Part shown: piece after piece, positions 1 through 14,352 of the stretch
How the letters are laid out: every line of letters starts with the position of its first letter
Position numbering within the stretch: position 1 is the stretch's first letter
Assembly: GCA_019914945.1 (NCBI GenBank)
Contig: CM034110.1
Span: 8,387,808 to 8,451,807 of the forward strand
DNA from: Typha latifolia
Taxonomy: Eukaryota; Streptophyta; Magnoliopsida; Poales; Typhaceae
DNA length: 64,000 bases
Direction of reading: 5' to 3'
The notes under the pieces: generated by a model
What the model was told of the DNA's origin: nothing
Database searches by the model: none
Seen by the model: only the letters and a program-made list of their open reading frames with translations
Translations under genes and position numbers: made by a program

Positions 1-2960
1 ATCTTTATAGCCGTCGGATTTCGTACTTGTGTTTTAGTAGCTGTACAATTTCAGGGTTAGAGGTATATTTTACTTACTTCCTCCTCATTGTATTGCGTTA
101 AATCTGTAAAAAAAATTTAACAAAGCTGAAATGAAAATTCAGCCTGCGGGCTTCTCCTTAAAAAAAATTACAAGCTCTCACTTTGTAGTTTTCTTGGTTA
201 ATTAGAACATAATACTAGAATCAGACATATTTGTACTGCACTGAGGTAATTAATCTTCAATTTGCTTCTTATTTCTTACCTGTTTATGATGTAGACCTAA
301 GTGACTGCATCCCATCTGGTAGATGCACAGAATTTTTGATCTAGTAAAGAATGATAATAAGAAAAAAGATGGAAGTATTTGAACTATAAATACCCTACAT
401 AATAACTTCAGAAACATCAAGAACACAAGCTTCCATGGCCACGGCCCCAGAGACTAGCTCATTAGTAAATGAGACCCTGCCAGGTATTTCAAACAAAGAA
501 CAGTGAAAGATGCAGTACGAGATCTCTCTAAAATCTAAAAAAGCATTCAGCTACCAATAAGCATTTAAGATTCCTTCGAGACATCAAATCCCAGAGCGGA
601 TTCAACAGTGACAAAGTTATGGTTGGATTTAATTTACCTGCAGATTGTAAGCATTTGACGACAACACAACACAACACATCAGAGGTGATAAGATCTCCAA
701 GTTTTCTTCTCCTCAAGTTTTAAGACTTGCAAGTGGATGTGTGATCCTATAGATCTATTTCCAGTTCCATTCGAGAAAATTCTCAAATTAAACGAGAAAA
801 ATGTGAGGTATTGGCTTCCATTTAATGAATACATTTAAAACCTTTATTTCTTGCATGATTTTTTTTAATATATATAAAATCTAAGTAACCATTAAAATTT
901 TATTCACCTAACTGTAAAAAGACACATATTCTCTAATTCTTATGTATATACTTTCATTTCATTCCAAGTAAAACTATTTACGTTCTTTGGTTTGTTGAAT
1001 TACTTTATAGGTATCGAAAAGCAACCAAACCTTATGGGTTCGGAAGGGTATATGCTACTATAAAATTTAGAGAGATATATGTGCAGAACAAGGAACTTTA
1101 AAGAGGTCTATAAACAACAACAAAGAAAATTTATTATTGCATGGCCTCGTCGTGTTGCACAAGAGTCAAACATCCATAATTTAAATTGAATAATATCCCT
1201 CACCGACCGTGCGTTACGCTGGGTCCCCAGACTGATGAAGGCCTAGTCGAACATTTTTATCAAATAGGGTAAAGTTGTGTATTTTAATTAGTTGAATAAG
1301 AAACGAATGCAATTTAAAAAAGAGCTAGCTTTATAACGTGAATAACTCATCTTCACCCAAAAAACTTCACCATCTTAATTAATATAATGTTTGTTTTACT
1401 ACACTATGGATGTACTAAGTTATATTACTATCTTCCCATATGTGTACTTTTATCCCTTTGTCACGTAGGAGTAGGACAAATATTATTCGGTGGGCCGACA
1501 TGAAAGAGTAGTCGTTTAATTATAGGCTCATAGCCCTATCTTTTTTATGATGCACCCCATGACGTTAGTAGATGCCATTAGATTTGTAGATTATTTTGTC
1601 ATTTTATATGACGTCAGGAAGGAAAAAAGTATGTCAAGGGTCGAATCTGCTATTCAGATATTTCACTATTTCACTGTGTTCTTTCACAGAGATCCACAAC
1701 TTTTGGCCATACTATTCAAGTTACTAACAAGGCTCGTGGGAATTAACTTCTCAAATTATTCTAGTGAATTTAGAGAGAAATTAAGCTTACTAGAAGAACA
1801 TTATATATATCAATTTATCATTTCGGATTATACGAATTATCTGAGCAAAGTGGTGCTAATCATGCACATTAATTCTAGCTAATGTAGGTTGAGTGTTTGT
1901 TACTTGGTTTTTGGGATGAAAAATATGAGGTAATTTGTCCAGATGTTTGATAGCTACTGGTCTTTGAAATCTTTAATTTTTGCTCACTGTTTTCAATAGT
2001 GTTCATAACCATACTTTGATCTTCTCACTGTTCCATTGATGTACGCAGACTAGTAGATTCGAGGAGATCATTGTGGGTACCTTGAAAAGCAACAAGACCA
2101 GAGAGGTAGATGTGATAAGAAGAAACAAATCAGCACCATGAAACCTAGGGATTGTGCCATTCGTTGGTCCCTAAAATCGAAAAGGTACTACTCATATGAG
2201 AAGGCCCTACCATTGTGCTCTTCCTGTAACTGATCATATCAAAGCATTATATGTTTGCACTGTTGCAACGAAGCCTACTGCTTAGACATTCAAATCAACT
2301 GACCCCCTTTAATTCTGGCACCATTTTATGATGCCATGCTATCATCAGAGCTTAGTACATGACAATTTAATTTGGCGTACAAGATAATATCATTTAAAAC
2401 TTGGTATAGCTGCTGTCAAAACTGAGCCTCAGCTTTGCCATCTTATTCTGTGCTGTGGTGAAAATAATAGAGCCCAATATAGTTGGCCCATAAAAAAGGC
2501 TTTCAGTCTAATAGGGAGAACTAGCCTTCTCCCAGATGTATAATTCTGCCTAGGCAACCTCTGGTAAAGAAGCATTTACTTAACAAATGAATGCTATATG
2601 TACAATCCAACAAAGCATCTCCTGGTCAAACGGAATCTCAAGCACAACACTCTGTAGATCAAACTCAATCTAGAAACAGAGAAGCCAAAAACTCCTGCCT
2701 CCTATTCATTTCTATGTCAAAAATGAAGTAGCTATTCTGCAAGCTTATTTTCAAGCATTTCACAGTCTAACTCAATCACCAGATCACCAGAGCAACCAAT
2801 GTCGGCACCCCTGTGCAGAGGGGATTCTCCCCGAATTTGTTCAATGAAGTATTTGAGAGTTAAGAGACTAATTCCACGAGCCTCCTTGATGACTCTTCAT
2901 AAAGCAACACATGCAATGGTGTTTCTACTTGTCCGAGTAGTATAGGACCACATAAAAGTT
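1..2960. other. Left flank, no supported gene
   Basis: AT-rich sequence. The right part (about 2700-2960) is probably the 3' UTR of the minus-strand dioxygenase-like gene. An open frame of 111 codons lies at 1547-1882 (+). It is AT-rich, I do not recognise it, and it has no visible splice context, so it is not called as a gene. The rest holds nothing I can identify. Confidence 0.5.
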
Positions 2961-5319
2961 TCAGCGTTCAAGAATTTGGGTATCGGCACTTTGGAAAACA
3001 TTATGCTGAAGTAACTTGGAAGGAATCCAGATCCAGATGCAGTAGAAGAGTGCTAGAGCAACCACTGTAATCAACAGCTGATCCAATATAGAGACTGTCA
3101 TCTTGTGATCAAACACATGGTGCAGCTCTTTTGGAGAATAAAAGAACTCCAATGAGAAAAAAGGATTTGCATCGTCACTAAGCTCAAAAAGTATCTCCCC
3201 AACTGCACTCTTGAACTCCCCACAGGACCATTCCTGGATCAAAGTGGAAACCAACCAAGTTAGAGAATCCTTACACAACATCGTCTACCCAGATCATGGC
3301 TACCAGGCATATGTATAGAATATAGACAACGTAACCTGTATGACTAAACAAATCGCAATGTCCTTATATGGTCTATGAAACAATAAGTTTCAAAACATAA
3401 TAAATAAATAAATAAAATCCATGAATCTTTCTAGAAAGTTTTCTCTATGAACTACCAAGTCTAGCCCTGGGACAACTGCCTCTTTCTTTAGGTATGAGTT
3501 ATCAGTTTAAGTGATGTTAATCATCACGACAGTTGACATGCCCATCAGTTAGACACTAAAAACTATTGAGTTGCATAGTTACTCAGTTCTTCTTTTCATG
3601 AGTAACATATTTCATTTCATGGTAATAGTAGTAACACAATTATATACCCTACGAGAGCATGCCCCTTACAAAAAAAATCCTTCCTTTTCCTTTTCCAGTT
3701 CATTTAACCTCCTAAATATCCTTTTATCCCATCAAATGATTGACTGCTTTGGCTATGCATGCCATGCATAATTACTCCCAACTACTTTTCCAATAAAAGG
3801 TGCTAAAGAGGAGAGAGTCATTATAATGCGCTAGGATACTTTTACTAGAATATAGCTAAGATATAGAACCACAAGAATTAATATTGCAAAGACAATTTCA
3901 AGGAAAGATCTGAAACTACGAAAATATTATAGATAAATTATAAATAAGATAGAGAACTTTAGTAGATATGTAAAATTTAAAAAGTATTAACTTACCAATT
4001 ACTTTAAAAGCTTAAGCTATTTTTTATATTTTATATTGTAATTCTCTCTCACATTTTTGGATTTGATATATTCAAAGAGGCTCGAGAATTTGAGATTGAA
4101 TTAAATGGTAGAGGTTTTATATTTTAAAAAAGAAAAAGATTAGCTTGGCAATATTCAAATTCAGGGACTCTGTTTTAATTCATGTTAACTCACTAAACTA
4201 TAGTAAAAACTTAAGGGGTTAGAGAAATATGATTTTTATATTTTACATTCTAAATAAAAGAATTCCACAAATAACAATAATTGCAGCCCTAGCACGGCCT
4301 AACTAAGAACAACATGTTACCTGGAATTGCTTGCCAATTGTAACAAGAATAGAGCCAGCAGGCATCCTGAAGAATGTTGAACCCTCTTCAGAACGGAGGC
4401 AAAATTCTTGGTCACACCCAGAAAGGTGGAGGCTCAAAGCATAAGAATGAGGTGAACTGGCAGAACCAAACTCACTCCCATTCGATCTAAGCTGATTGGA
4501 ATTGTATTGCGTCAGACACAGGATTGATCCAACCTTTCCAATCATCATAGAATGCTTTTGATTCTTGGCATTTTCGGAGAGGATAGCAGTGACAGATTCA
4601 GCAACCATCCCCAATTTGGCTGCAATGTTCTCCATCTTATCTCTGGCAAGTGATGAATCAAAATTTAATATGTCGTTCATTATTTAAATATGTTACTATC
4701 ACTTTCACAACAAGGTTAATAAGCATTTTTGCAATCTAGGACCAAATGAGTTACTAAATATGTACGTGCATTGCAAGTGGGCTTTTTTATGAGGTTACCT
4801 TAAGATCCGATAGGAGTCCGGCAAAACCTTCTCTAGAACCCGATCCGCCTCCGCTGTGACCGGATGATACCAATAGAACTCCTCGCCCACCGCATCCCTC
4901 CTCCGAAACCACCTCCCCATCTCCCTCCTCCTCCCCTCATCCGAAATTCGAAACACCTCGCTCCCCACCTCGATCGCCGAACCCACATCCCCGATCGCCA
5001 CGTCATCTCCGCCCCTGATGCGGAACGCACCGTTTTCCGACGCGGCGGCGAGGAGGCGGCGGACCGCCGCCGCGTCGCCCGAGAGTATCGCTTCGAGGTC
5101 GATCTCATCCGCGATCGCCGGAGGAGGAGGAAGAGGAGACCTCGTCGGGAAATGGGATGATGGAAGGGTGAGGTCGGGGATCTTGAGAGAGCTCTCGAGG
5201 TATTCGGCGAGGACGAGGTCGTTGGCGGCGGCTGATCGGGATCCCTTCGCCGTCCGGATCGGCGTCGGTGGCGCGGCTCGGAATCGGGGGCGTCTCGGTC
5301 GGATCGCCGTCGCTGTCAT
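2961..5319 (-). CDS. Degenerate 2-oxoglutarate/Fe(II) dioxygenase-like protein with C-terminal membrane anchor
   Basis: Three exons: 4799-5319, 4321-4642 and 2961-3233, all GT-AG, giving 371 aa. The start at 5319 (MTATAIRPRR) is preferred over an in-frame upstream ATG at 5418. Residues about 78-105 (EIDLEAILSGD...ENGAFRI) match the N-terminal signature of plant 2OG dioxygenases (IDL...A...GFF). Residues about 240-295 follow the core: GSILVTIGKQFQ corresponds to GALVVNIGD, and CGEFKSAVGEI to NGxFKSxxHRV. The iron-binding HxD...H triad is not visible: the HRV histidine is replaced by GEI, and the region expected to hold HTD reads SYALSLHLSGCD. A hydrophobic helix at about 333-352 suggests a tail or C-terminal anchor, which is unusual for these soluble enzymes. 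Likely a non-catalytic membrane relative; role unknown. Exon 1 is GC-rich and the other exons are AT-rich, as in monocot genes. Confidence 0.8.
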
Positions 5320-6963
5320 CGGATCGCCACGCCACGATCGGATTTGAAACTTCGAAACAAAAAAGTTGGTCGCTGAGAGGAGAGGAGGGGCGGTTGATTT
5401 GTACCTCGTGAAGTTCATCTCGGCCGTTAATTTGGTGCGGATCAGGGGATGGACGGATGAGATGGGATTGTGTTCGCGGGTAATTGGAAGGCACGAAGGG
5501 GAAGGTGGTACAATATTGGTGGGGTCGACCGTGACGGGTGAGAGGCGGTCGTGGGACCCGGCTGGGTATGTGACCGCGGGCGAGTTGCGTGGGAGTAAGG
5601 TGTAAACTATGGGGTGGAAAACCTAGGCTCGGCTCTAGCTCGAGCTCAATTCGAGGTGAAAAAGTTGAGCTCAACTAAGCTCACTCCTTCTTAATGAGGC
5701 TTGACGAGGCTCGAGCTCGGCTCAATAGCTCAACTCACTAGGGAGGATTTAGGGCTGGGCATCGATGAGGCAGCGGATTAGGGAGAAAGTTTTAGTGTCA
5801 TCACCGCAACCTCATTAGAAAAAGCCATCGTCGTGGCCGAAAGAGATTGCGCCGCAACCCCGCAAATGCTTCCATTGTGGTCAGAGCAGAGCCCTCATAC
5901 GACCATCCTCAACCGTATCGATCACTCCCTGCCGTGGCTTCTATGAGGGCGCTCAGTGCGGCTACGATGAAGATGCTTGAGCGGTGAACAATGAGTGTTG
6001 ACCGGTGAGGCGATGAAGAGGGTTTGGGATTTTGGGATTTCAGTGGAGAGGATTTGGGGTGTCAAGGAGATGCATCGAAGGGTTTGGAGAGATGGAGTTA
6101 GATTATTTTTTTTTTCTTTTATTTCTATAGATCATACCAACCATTGGATCTTAGATCCAATAATTGGTATTTATATATATATTATTCGAGCCTAATTGAG
6201 CCGAGCCTGAGCGAGCCGATGCCGGCTCGACTTGGCTCGATAATACTTTCGAGCCTAAAATCTTAGATCAGCATGGCTCATTTAAAGATCAAGTCGAGCT
6301 CTTATCAAGTCGAGCCCACGAGCCTCAAGAGTCCACGGGCTTTTTCGACAACCTAAGTGGGAGTGGAGGATGGACGAACATCAGTTGACAGTTGAATCTG
6401 AATTCAGAAGTTTGATTTATATGGTCATGAGTGAGAGTGGGCGTCGGACACACAGTTTATATTGTTAAGTCGTAATTTGTAAGATTGTTTCCAATAGCCA
6501 TGATAAGATTAGCTGTTATACACACAAACACACATAAGAAATTTTTTAAAAAATGTATAAGAATGGAATAATTCTAAGATAGTTAAAAAAGAACTCATAT
6601 AATATAAGTATTTTTAAGTTTGAATCTAACATTATCAATTTAATTAAAACACTATCTAAACTAAACACTATCTAAATTTTTAAGTTTAATTTAGCATATA
6701 AAATTGAATGCATGTATCAAACACGTTTTGTAATATTGAAATACATAATTTATATATATATGTATTGCACACTAGAGTCTATTATTATAAATAAATAAAA
6801 AGTATAATTAAATTGCATTGAAAGCCAGTCTATGGATTCTGTGGTTCTTCCTGATTAGATTATAGAGAAAATATGCATATATTGCACCAAAAGACTCAGG
6901 AAGTTGAAATTCAAGATAATAATTAAGACTAAAACAGCATCCAAGCCGGATGCTCAGGAAACA
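5320..6963. other. Promoter of the dioxygenase-like gene plus an inserted element
   Basis: No gene. About 270 bp separate the ATG at 5319 from a hAT-like insertion (5597-6356, listed separately). 6365-6963 is AT-rich and probably includes the 3' UTR of the ribosomal protein gene. Confidence 0.6.
5597..6356. mobile_element. Non-autonomous hAT-like DNA transposon with 8-bp target duplication
   Basis: The 8-mer GTGGGAGT occurs immediately on both sides (5589-5596 and 6357-6364), the target-site duplication length of hAT elements. The left end begins AAGGTGTAAAC. The right end, reverse-complemented, begins TTAGGTTGTCG. These are diverged terminal repeats of hAT type. Both ends are packed with GAGCTCGGCTCGAG-like strings (5625-5735 and 6185-6335). 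No transposase is encoded. It sits about 270 bp upstream of the dioxygenase-like start codon. Confidence 0.6.
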
Positions 6964-7858
<895 letters not shown>

Positions 7859-8803
7859 TGTTGCGGAATCCTACGTGTGGAGGAAGAAGGTGGAGCTTCT
7901 TCTATCGCGTTCGCTAGGGTTCTTGTTTAGGTCGGGGACGGAACTATTTATAGGAGAGTAGACGTTCGATGAACTCATCATGAATCTTTGCATAAAAGCG
8001 CTCAATTACCTATCAATTTTGCAAAATGGTAACCATAAGGTTCGTATGTATTTATTTATTTATTTGAGAAACAAGGCTAGTATTTAAATTTAGGATCTAC
8101 TTCTGTAAATTTGTGCATAATTTATTTCAAATAGTGTCTCTGAGCGGTTTACTTTGATTCATTACATATAATGATTTCAGGTCGAATTAGATGAAAATTT
8201 CTCGACTACCCACAAGGCCTTTCTCCATTCTATGGTTAACATCTATCAAATTGGGCGTTATAATATACCATCTTATATATTTTTTTTTTATTAATGACTT
8301 TATGGTATTAACATCTTAGTTGGTCTGATATAAAGTCAAAAGGACAAGTAGGATAAACTTGCCAAATACCTACTTCTTAGACAAATTGTGGTGTGGAAAA
8401 AAATTAAAATTCCACAAGTGATTAGGATGCACAATGGAGAGGAAATGACCTGAATCCTTAGAGCAGTGCATGGTTTCATTCAAATTGCTTGCCAAAACAT
8501 ATCCTGCAAAATAAATTGCATTCTAACACTTCGAAAACATTTATTGTGTTACAGGAGACACTACATGGGGCCTCAGCAAGCTCTGAGAAGCCATAGACAT
8601 TTAAATCTGAATTAAGAAACAAGTCCAATTACAAATAAATAGCAGACATTTGGAACAAGAATCATATCAATGATATTAATTAGCAAAAATAAATAACAGC
8701 TAATTGCTACAGATAACATCTCTACTTTCTCCGACTCCTTTGGAGTTCAAATTGATTATGCGGCAGATGAGGGATCTCTTCAGAAAATAGTAGTCCACAA
8801 AGC
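7859..8803. other. Intergenic: eS26 promoter and transporter 3' flank
   Basis: No gene. Around 7914-7921 the minus strand reads AACCCTAG, a telobox-like motif common in ribosomal protein promoters. 7980-8800 is AT-rich and includes the likely 3' UTR of the sugar-nucleotide transporter. Confidence 0.55.
7914..7921 (-). promoter_or_regulatory. Telobox-like element
   Basis: AACCCTAG on the minus strand, about 55 bp upstream of the eS26 ATG. Teloboxes (AAACCCTAA core) are typical of plant translation-machinery promoters and 5' UTRs. The match here is partial. Confidence 0.45.
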
Positions 8804-11800
8804 TCATGCTTCCAAATCTTTGTTTGAGCTCCAAGTTGGGCTTTGTGGTGCAACAACGTCAGCAGCTATAGAAGATCCCTTTTCCCCACCAATCAAGGGC
8901 TCTGATTCATTTTCCTTCGCCTGGCAAATTTGCCAAAGAGTCATACAAAAAACAAGGATAACACAGAGAGCAGCCTTTCAAAGAGCTAACATGACCAGCC
9001 TTTCAAAGAGCTAATTTTTTTATGGTGAACAAAACTTTAAAATTGGGCTGCAGCTAAGCAAAACATTCACTGGTGATAAAACGGAGTTGTAAATTCTGCA
9101 AACTGTTCACAAACATTTATTTATTTAGGAAGCAGAAAGAGGTAGACAGATCATAGTTCATAGTTACCGCAGCAACATGAAAGGAGGAAAAATGAAATTA
9201 TATATGCTGACGAACAATATTTCACTAACAAAGAACAACTTCTGACCAGAATGAAATTAATTCAAGTGCTGTCAGATGAGTGGCACCGGTGGACTAGAAA
9301 ATTAAAAAGCTGTGATACCTGAGATAGCTGAACTGATGATTCAAGAGATTTTTGTTGGCTCTCCCTCGAGCAGAAGTAAGAATACGAGACCATCCCAACT
9401 AAAGCAACTAAGATGCCAACAATATTTCTCCAACTAAATGGATCATGAAGTAAAACATAGCCAAATGTCAGGACCAGGCAAGTTTTCAAATGACCTAATA
9501 CTTGATATGTCACAGGGGATGTTTTGCCAATAACAAGAAATGTGCTGAAGTTGACAGATACAGATATCAGGCACGAAAGCACAATGAAAACCTGAGAAAA
9601 AAACAAAAATAATAAAAGAACCTAAACAGTCAAAATTGTCATCAAAAATAAAAAAGAAAAGAAAAGAAACATACCAAATGATGATGATCTTACCAGAACT
9701 TGAGGTGTATAATTGAAAGCAAAAACATTCAGGTTAGTTAGAAGCCCATCAAGAAATGGACCGACAATGAACAGAGTCAATGCTTGATATGGGCAGGACT
9801 GATACAATAGCTGAGTCGAAGAGACCTTGAATCTCTTCTGAATAGTATTTGTCATCTGATTATTTTGGTTAAAGATTTAAAACAATGCAAACAAAGAAGC
9901 ATTTCCAATGCAGAATGTAATGTTTAAGAAACTTGGAGGGCCAATCATCTCATTATCAGGAAAGTATCACTATTAGAATGAAATGATCCTCAAACTAGAC
10001 AGGCAATCTTCTATTCAGCTATCTGTGCTCAAAATATCCTACAAGAGTATGTACATAAAAACAATCATAGTAATCAACATTTTCCTGAAATCTGATAAAA
10101 GTAAAAAGGTACAAGATGATTTTTTCGAGAAAACCACAAAATCATCCCAAGTGAGTTAAATCTTAGTAATTAAATTAGTTAGGTTATGCTTTACCATTTG
10201 AGCTGCCTGAATGACCAAATGACCATCAAAGATAACAAGGTCCTGTGGGACATTATTATTTCAATAAAATTTCTCCACATTGACATTTCAAAAAAAATCA
10301 TTCTACAGTGTCGTATGAAAGAGAACATCTCAGTATCTCACAAATCATAAAAGATGCCAATAAGATAGCCCATGATAACTCTAATTGAGCAATACATTTT
10401 CTATTCACTCTTCTTAGGAACTTCAACTGCTCTGCACAATCTATCAATCAAGCAATGGCCGAAGAATGCTATATAATCTACAGACAACAAATATGCAATG
10501 TTTTAAAGCAGGATCAAATAATAAAATGGTTACCTAGAAGGCAAGAATATTTGCTAAAAAGGGTTATTCTGGTGGACAATAAATGAAAGAGTTCTATTTG
10601 AATTGTGAAAATAGGATACAATCTGTGCGATGCATGTCGTGAAGACGGCAAGCATGGATAAGACAGATCCCAAAAGATTGAGTTGCAGATCAGTCACAGT
10701 CGCAATGCCAACACCAAGTAGAAGAATGATGAGTGAAAACTGGATGGTCCGACTGCAATTGCGAGAAATGAAAAATAGTTTATCAAACAGGAGTATGGAT
10801 ATCTAGTTTTCAGACAATATACAAAATAGGCAAAGCAAAGTAGTCATGTTCTGTAGAAACATATTTTGTCAGCACTAAAAAGCGTTGGATAATAAAATAA
10901 TCATGTCAAACTGATTAATCGTCAAATCCTTTCTCAGAGAGATTTGCTAATCCACAGTTCCTGTTTGCAATTTTGAACTAACCAAATCTAAATAAGAAAA
11001 ACCAAATGTGTATACATAACACCAGCCCTATCTGCTAGACCAACCTGAATCTCTTCCTGAAGAAAAGAGTCTCCAGTAATATAGTGCAAGGAATGATTGC
11101 CAGCTTTGTCATCTGAAGTGAGAAAGGACAGTGTGTATCAGCAAACTAATGTCGCCACTTGTCACAAACATTTTATTTGCAGTCCCACATTACACTGCAA
11201 GCAATGTTTTAATGAAATAGCTACATAATAGGCCAGCCTTAATTTTTCACCGGGAATTGTCAGTGAATCAAAACCAAAAACATTTTTCCGGAGAGCACCA
11301 AGGAACAACAAAATACAAAAGAACTAGATATTCTCAGAAAGAATTAGATATTCTCAGAAATATATTGACACTCCATTAGTTCAAGAGAAAAAACAGCACC
11401 TGATAAAAACCAACAGAATTGAAACCCAGACTTAGATTCAGAAGCCCAATAGAGATTCCATTAAGTATGCCAAAGCCCATAACTGCTCTTGGATCAAAGG
11501 GTTTATGTTCAAATAATTTCATCCAAAGTGCCACGTGAAGCGAACAAAATGTGACCAAAAGATGCCAGCTTGTCAGAGTAGTAGCTGCAAAACATAAATG
11601 GAATAAGAAAATCACAACAATTACTGAATTACATTCACAAGCTACATCTTATTAATCAATATAAGCTTTTCCAACATAAAAGAAGTGATTCCTACGCATC
11701 TAATTAGCATTACTTCCAAAGTTCCTTGCATCTTTTCAAACTTCTTAAGACAATGCAGCTTATTCTGTCCTTGCGAATTGGAGGAGTGTATTAATATGCC

Positions 11801-12251
11801 TATAAGAACTTCCGCACGAAATTGAACATTCTAGTGTTATTACATCAAATTAATATCTCTGTCTACATGCTACTGGACAAATTACCACCAATTACTGAGC
11901 TCCAAATGAGAACGACAAACAATCTATTCACACACACTTTTTGCTCCCCATCTCCAATAACTCAACAGCCCAATTAAAACTCTCAAAATGTATTAATCGC
12001 AGATTCAAAATAAGCAAGATGAGACTACAAAAGAAGATCCTAAAGAGTCGTATCAGATCAAACTTATTCCAACCAAGCCAGCAGTATCACGCAATTCATA
12101 AAAAGAAAATTTTCAATCAGTGATCGAAAAATTTCTCACCAAATGTGAATCCAAGGGTACTAATAAGCGCCTTGTTACAAATCACGATCGAGACCGACGA
12201 GACCACCGAGAGACTCAACGCACCCACCGTCCCTATCCTGCTGTCGCCCAT
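8804..12251 (-). CDS. UXT: UDP-xylose transporter-like nucleotide-sugar transporter (TPT/NST family)
   Basis: Seven exons: 12140-12251, 11400-11584, 11045-11112, 10620-10752, 9694-9855, 9319-9591 and 8804-8920. All junctions keep frame with GT-AG sites, giving 349 aa. The family moves nucleotide sugars across Golgi/ER membranes; UXT members import UDP-xylose for glycan synthesis. Diagnostic stretches are SVSIVICNKALISTLGF (N-terminal helix), TTLTSWHL, GILNGISIGLLNLSLGFNS, QMTKLAIIP and NFSTFLVIGKTSPVTYQVLG. About ten hydrophobic helices fit the TPT fold. The tail is hydrophilic and variable (KENESEPLIGG..., ending KDLEA). Substrate is inferred from close resemblance to Arabidopsis UXT1-3; exchange of other sugars is not excluded. 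Confidence 0.93.
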
Positions 12252-13809
12252 CTCTGCTCAAGGATTTGCTCCTCGCAGCTATGATCTAATTTACCAGCAG
12301 CAAATTGCAAGATCCAATAAAAAAAAAAATGCCTCGAAAGAACTGGGAAAAAAAAAACACAAAAATCGAGTACAGAGATCCCAAAGTACCTCATTCGCAG
12401 AGGATATCGAGATCTAAGATCGAATCAGCTCCATTGCCGAAGAATACAGATTCAGCACTTTGGAAACCCTAGATCTGAGAAAGAAAAGGAGAGAAAGGAA
12501 ACGAGGGAAATGTGAAACAATTTATTTTCTTTTTTCGGGGGCCAAATCCTAAAATATTTTTCTCGTGGATAATAATAATACGAAGACGAAGAGAGGAGAG
12601 TTGGAAGGAAATCTCAAATCTGTGAGCGAAGCGGTCTTTTATTTTTCCTTTACATTTTGTTTTTATCTTTGCAGCCTCATACTTACCATTTTTATGCTGT
12701 CGGTGGGGGAGTAGGGAATTTGGAGAACAAAAATAAATCGGTCGAAATTGGAAATAAGTCAATAACATAGTTAGTGTATTTAATTTAGTCCAAAAAATAA
12801 TTTAGGGATATATGAAAATAGAATGATTATCACCCTATAGTTTTATAAATTACAGTTTACATCCTACGAGAGGGTATCTTTGAAAATTAGGGTTTGATTC
12901 TGATATGATATGCGGTATTTTTTTCTAAAATAAAATCCAGAATGTGGAGCTTAGAATGAAATATTGAAAATATAGGATGTGTTAACGACGTCTGTTATAA
13001 TATTATCAATGACTTGAAATATTCTAGTGATAAATTATTACTATATAAACAGCTTAGCTAACATACTATGTTTCATGTACCATTCGATACAAGTCAACCC
13101 AATACTAGACGATCTGTGCACATTTTTTGATGTTCGCCACTGTATGATCACACATATACAAAAGCTGTATACAATTGATATATAGATGTGTACTGAATAA
13201 TGTGCTTAGACCGACCTGTATTGGATTATCTTGTGCTCCTAATTCTCAAACAAATAAATTAATAGGATGGATTATGACTACAAAATGAGTTTTTTTTTTC
13301 AGAAATTATGAGCACTAGATTATAAGCTAGACAAAGGGGCTAATTTTTTCTAATAGATTAATTGGATAACTAAGTAAACTCTCTACATAAAGGGGGCACA
13401 ATAAGTTTAAATTAAATGTATATAGCATTTAAATGAAAAGGTTTATTAAAAGTCACCTCTAGTGTCACAAGAGAAAATAAGGATTGATAAGATAACTACT
13501 TAATTTTTTTTAATTATTTATGAGTTCGAAGGTTAAATATGGGCTAGACAAAGGGCAAATATTTTTTTAAAATACATGGCACTTAGACACCATCAAGTTT
13601 TACCTAATATGCTAAGCTGTTTAGCATAGACTTCAAGCCATGTGCATTGCCGAACAATCGCTCCGAACCAAACACCGCCAAGACTTACTCTAAGCTGTCA
13701 TGCTGCTGAGTTGTTCCTCCAAGTCAATCGCATTGTCGAGCCATCAATTGCACTATTGAGCCGTTAAGCCAAGCCACCAAACTATCAAATAATTTTCTCG
13801 ACAATATTG

Positions 13810-13888
13810 TTCGGGGTTTGAATCGAACTTATAACCTTTTTAATCATGGGAAATATACTTATCAACTCTACTAGAGTTGTTTGGTCTT
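13810..13888 (-). repeat. tRNA-derived SINE-like head
   Basis: On the minus strand a tRNA-like order is visible: an A-box-like TAGTAGAGTTGATAAG, an anticodon-arm-like stretch with CATGATTAAAAAGG, then the B-box-like GTTCGATTCAAAC (plus-strand 13816-13828). It has too many mismatches for a working tRNA and no clear acceptor stem, so a decayed SINE or tRNA pseudogene is most likely. Confidence 0.45.
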
Positions 13889-14352
13889 AACTACTTAATT
13901 GGGTGGTAAAAAAGGAGGTGCTTTCTAGAGGATACTATACAAGTAGGTGTGGATTGACCGCTAAACAAGTGTACTCCATTGGGCCCTTCACAGCTTCACA
14001 TTTGGCATTGTACCTTTTAGACAATTTTATAGTTCGGACTAGATGTGATTATTAAGCGAGCCGGGCTTTTCGGGCTAATCGGGCTTAAATATTTATTCAC
14101 AGCCCGACTCACCAATCATTCGGGTCGGGTTTGAGTTGGCTAGAATATTCTAACCCGTTACCGCCCACTAACCCATTAAATATTAGTTTGGGTTGGGTAT
14201 AATGGGTTTAACATAATGGGTTATATATAAAAAATAAAATATCTTATTAGGTGGAGTATAATAGGTTTATACGAAGATATTTTAGTTATCTTTTATAAGA
14301 ATATACTTATATATTAATATATAGTTTACTAAATATTCAATGTATGACTAAA

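Noticed and set aside
1547..1882. 111-codon open frame on the plus strand
   Set aside because: AT-rich, no recognisable family, no splice or promoter context; could be a relic but cannot be supported.
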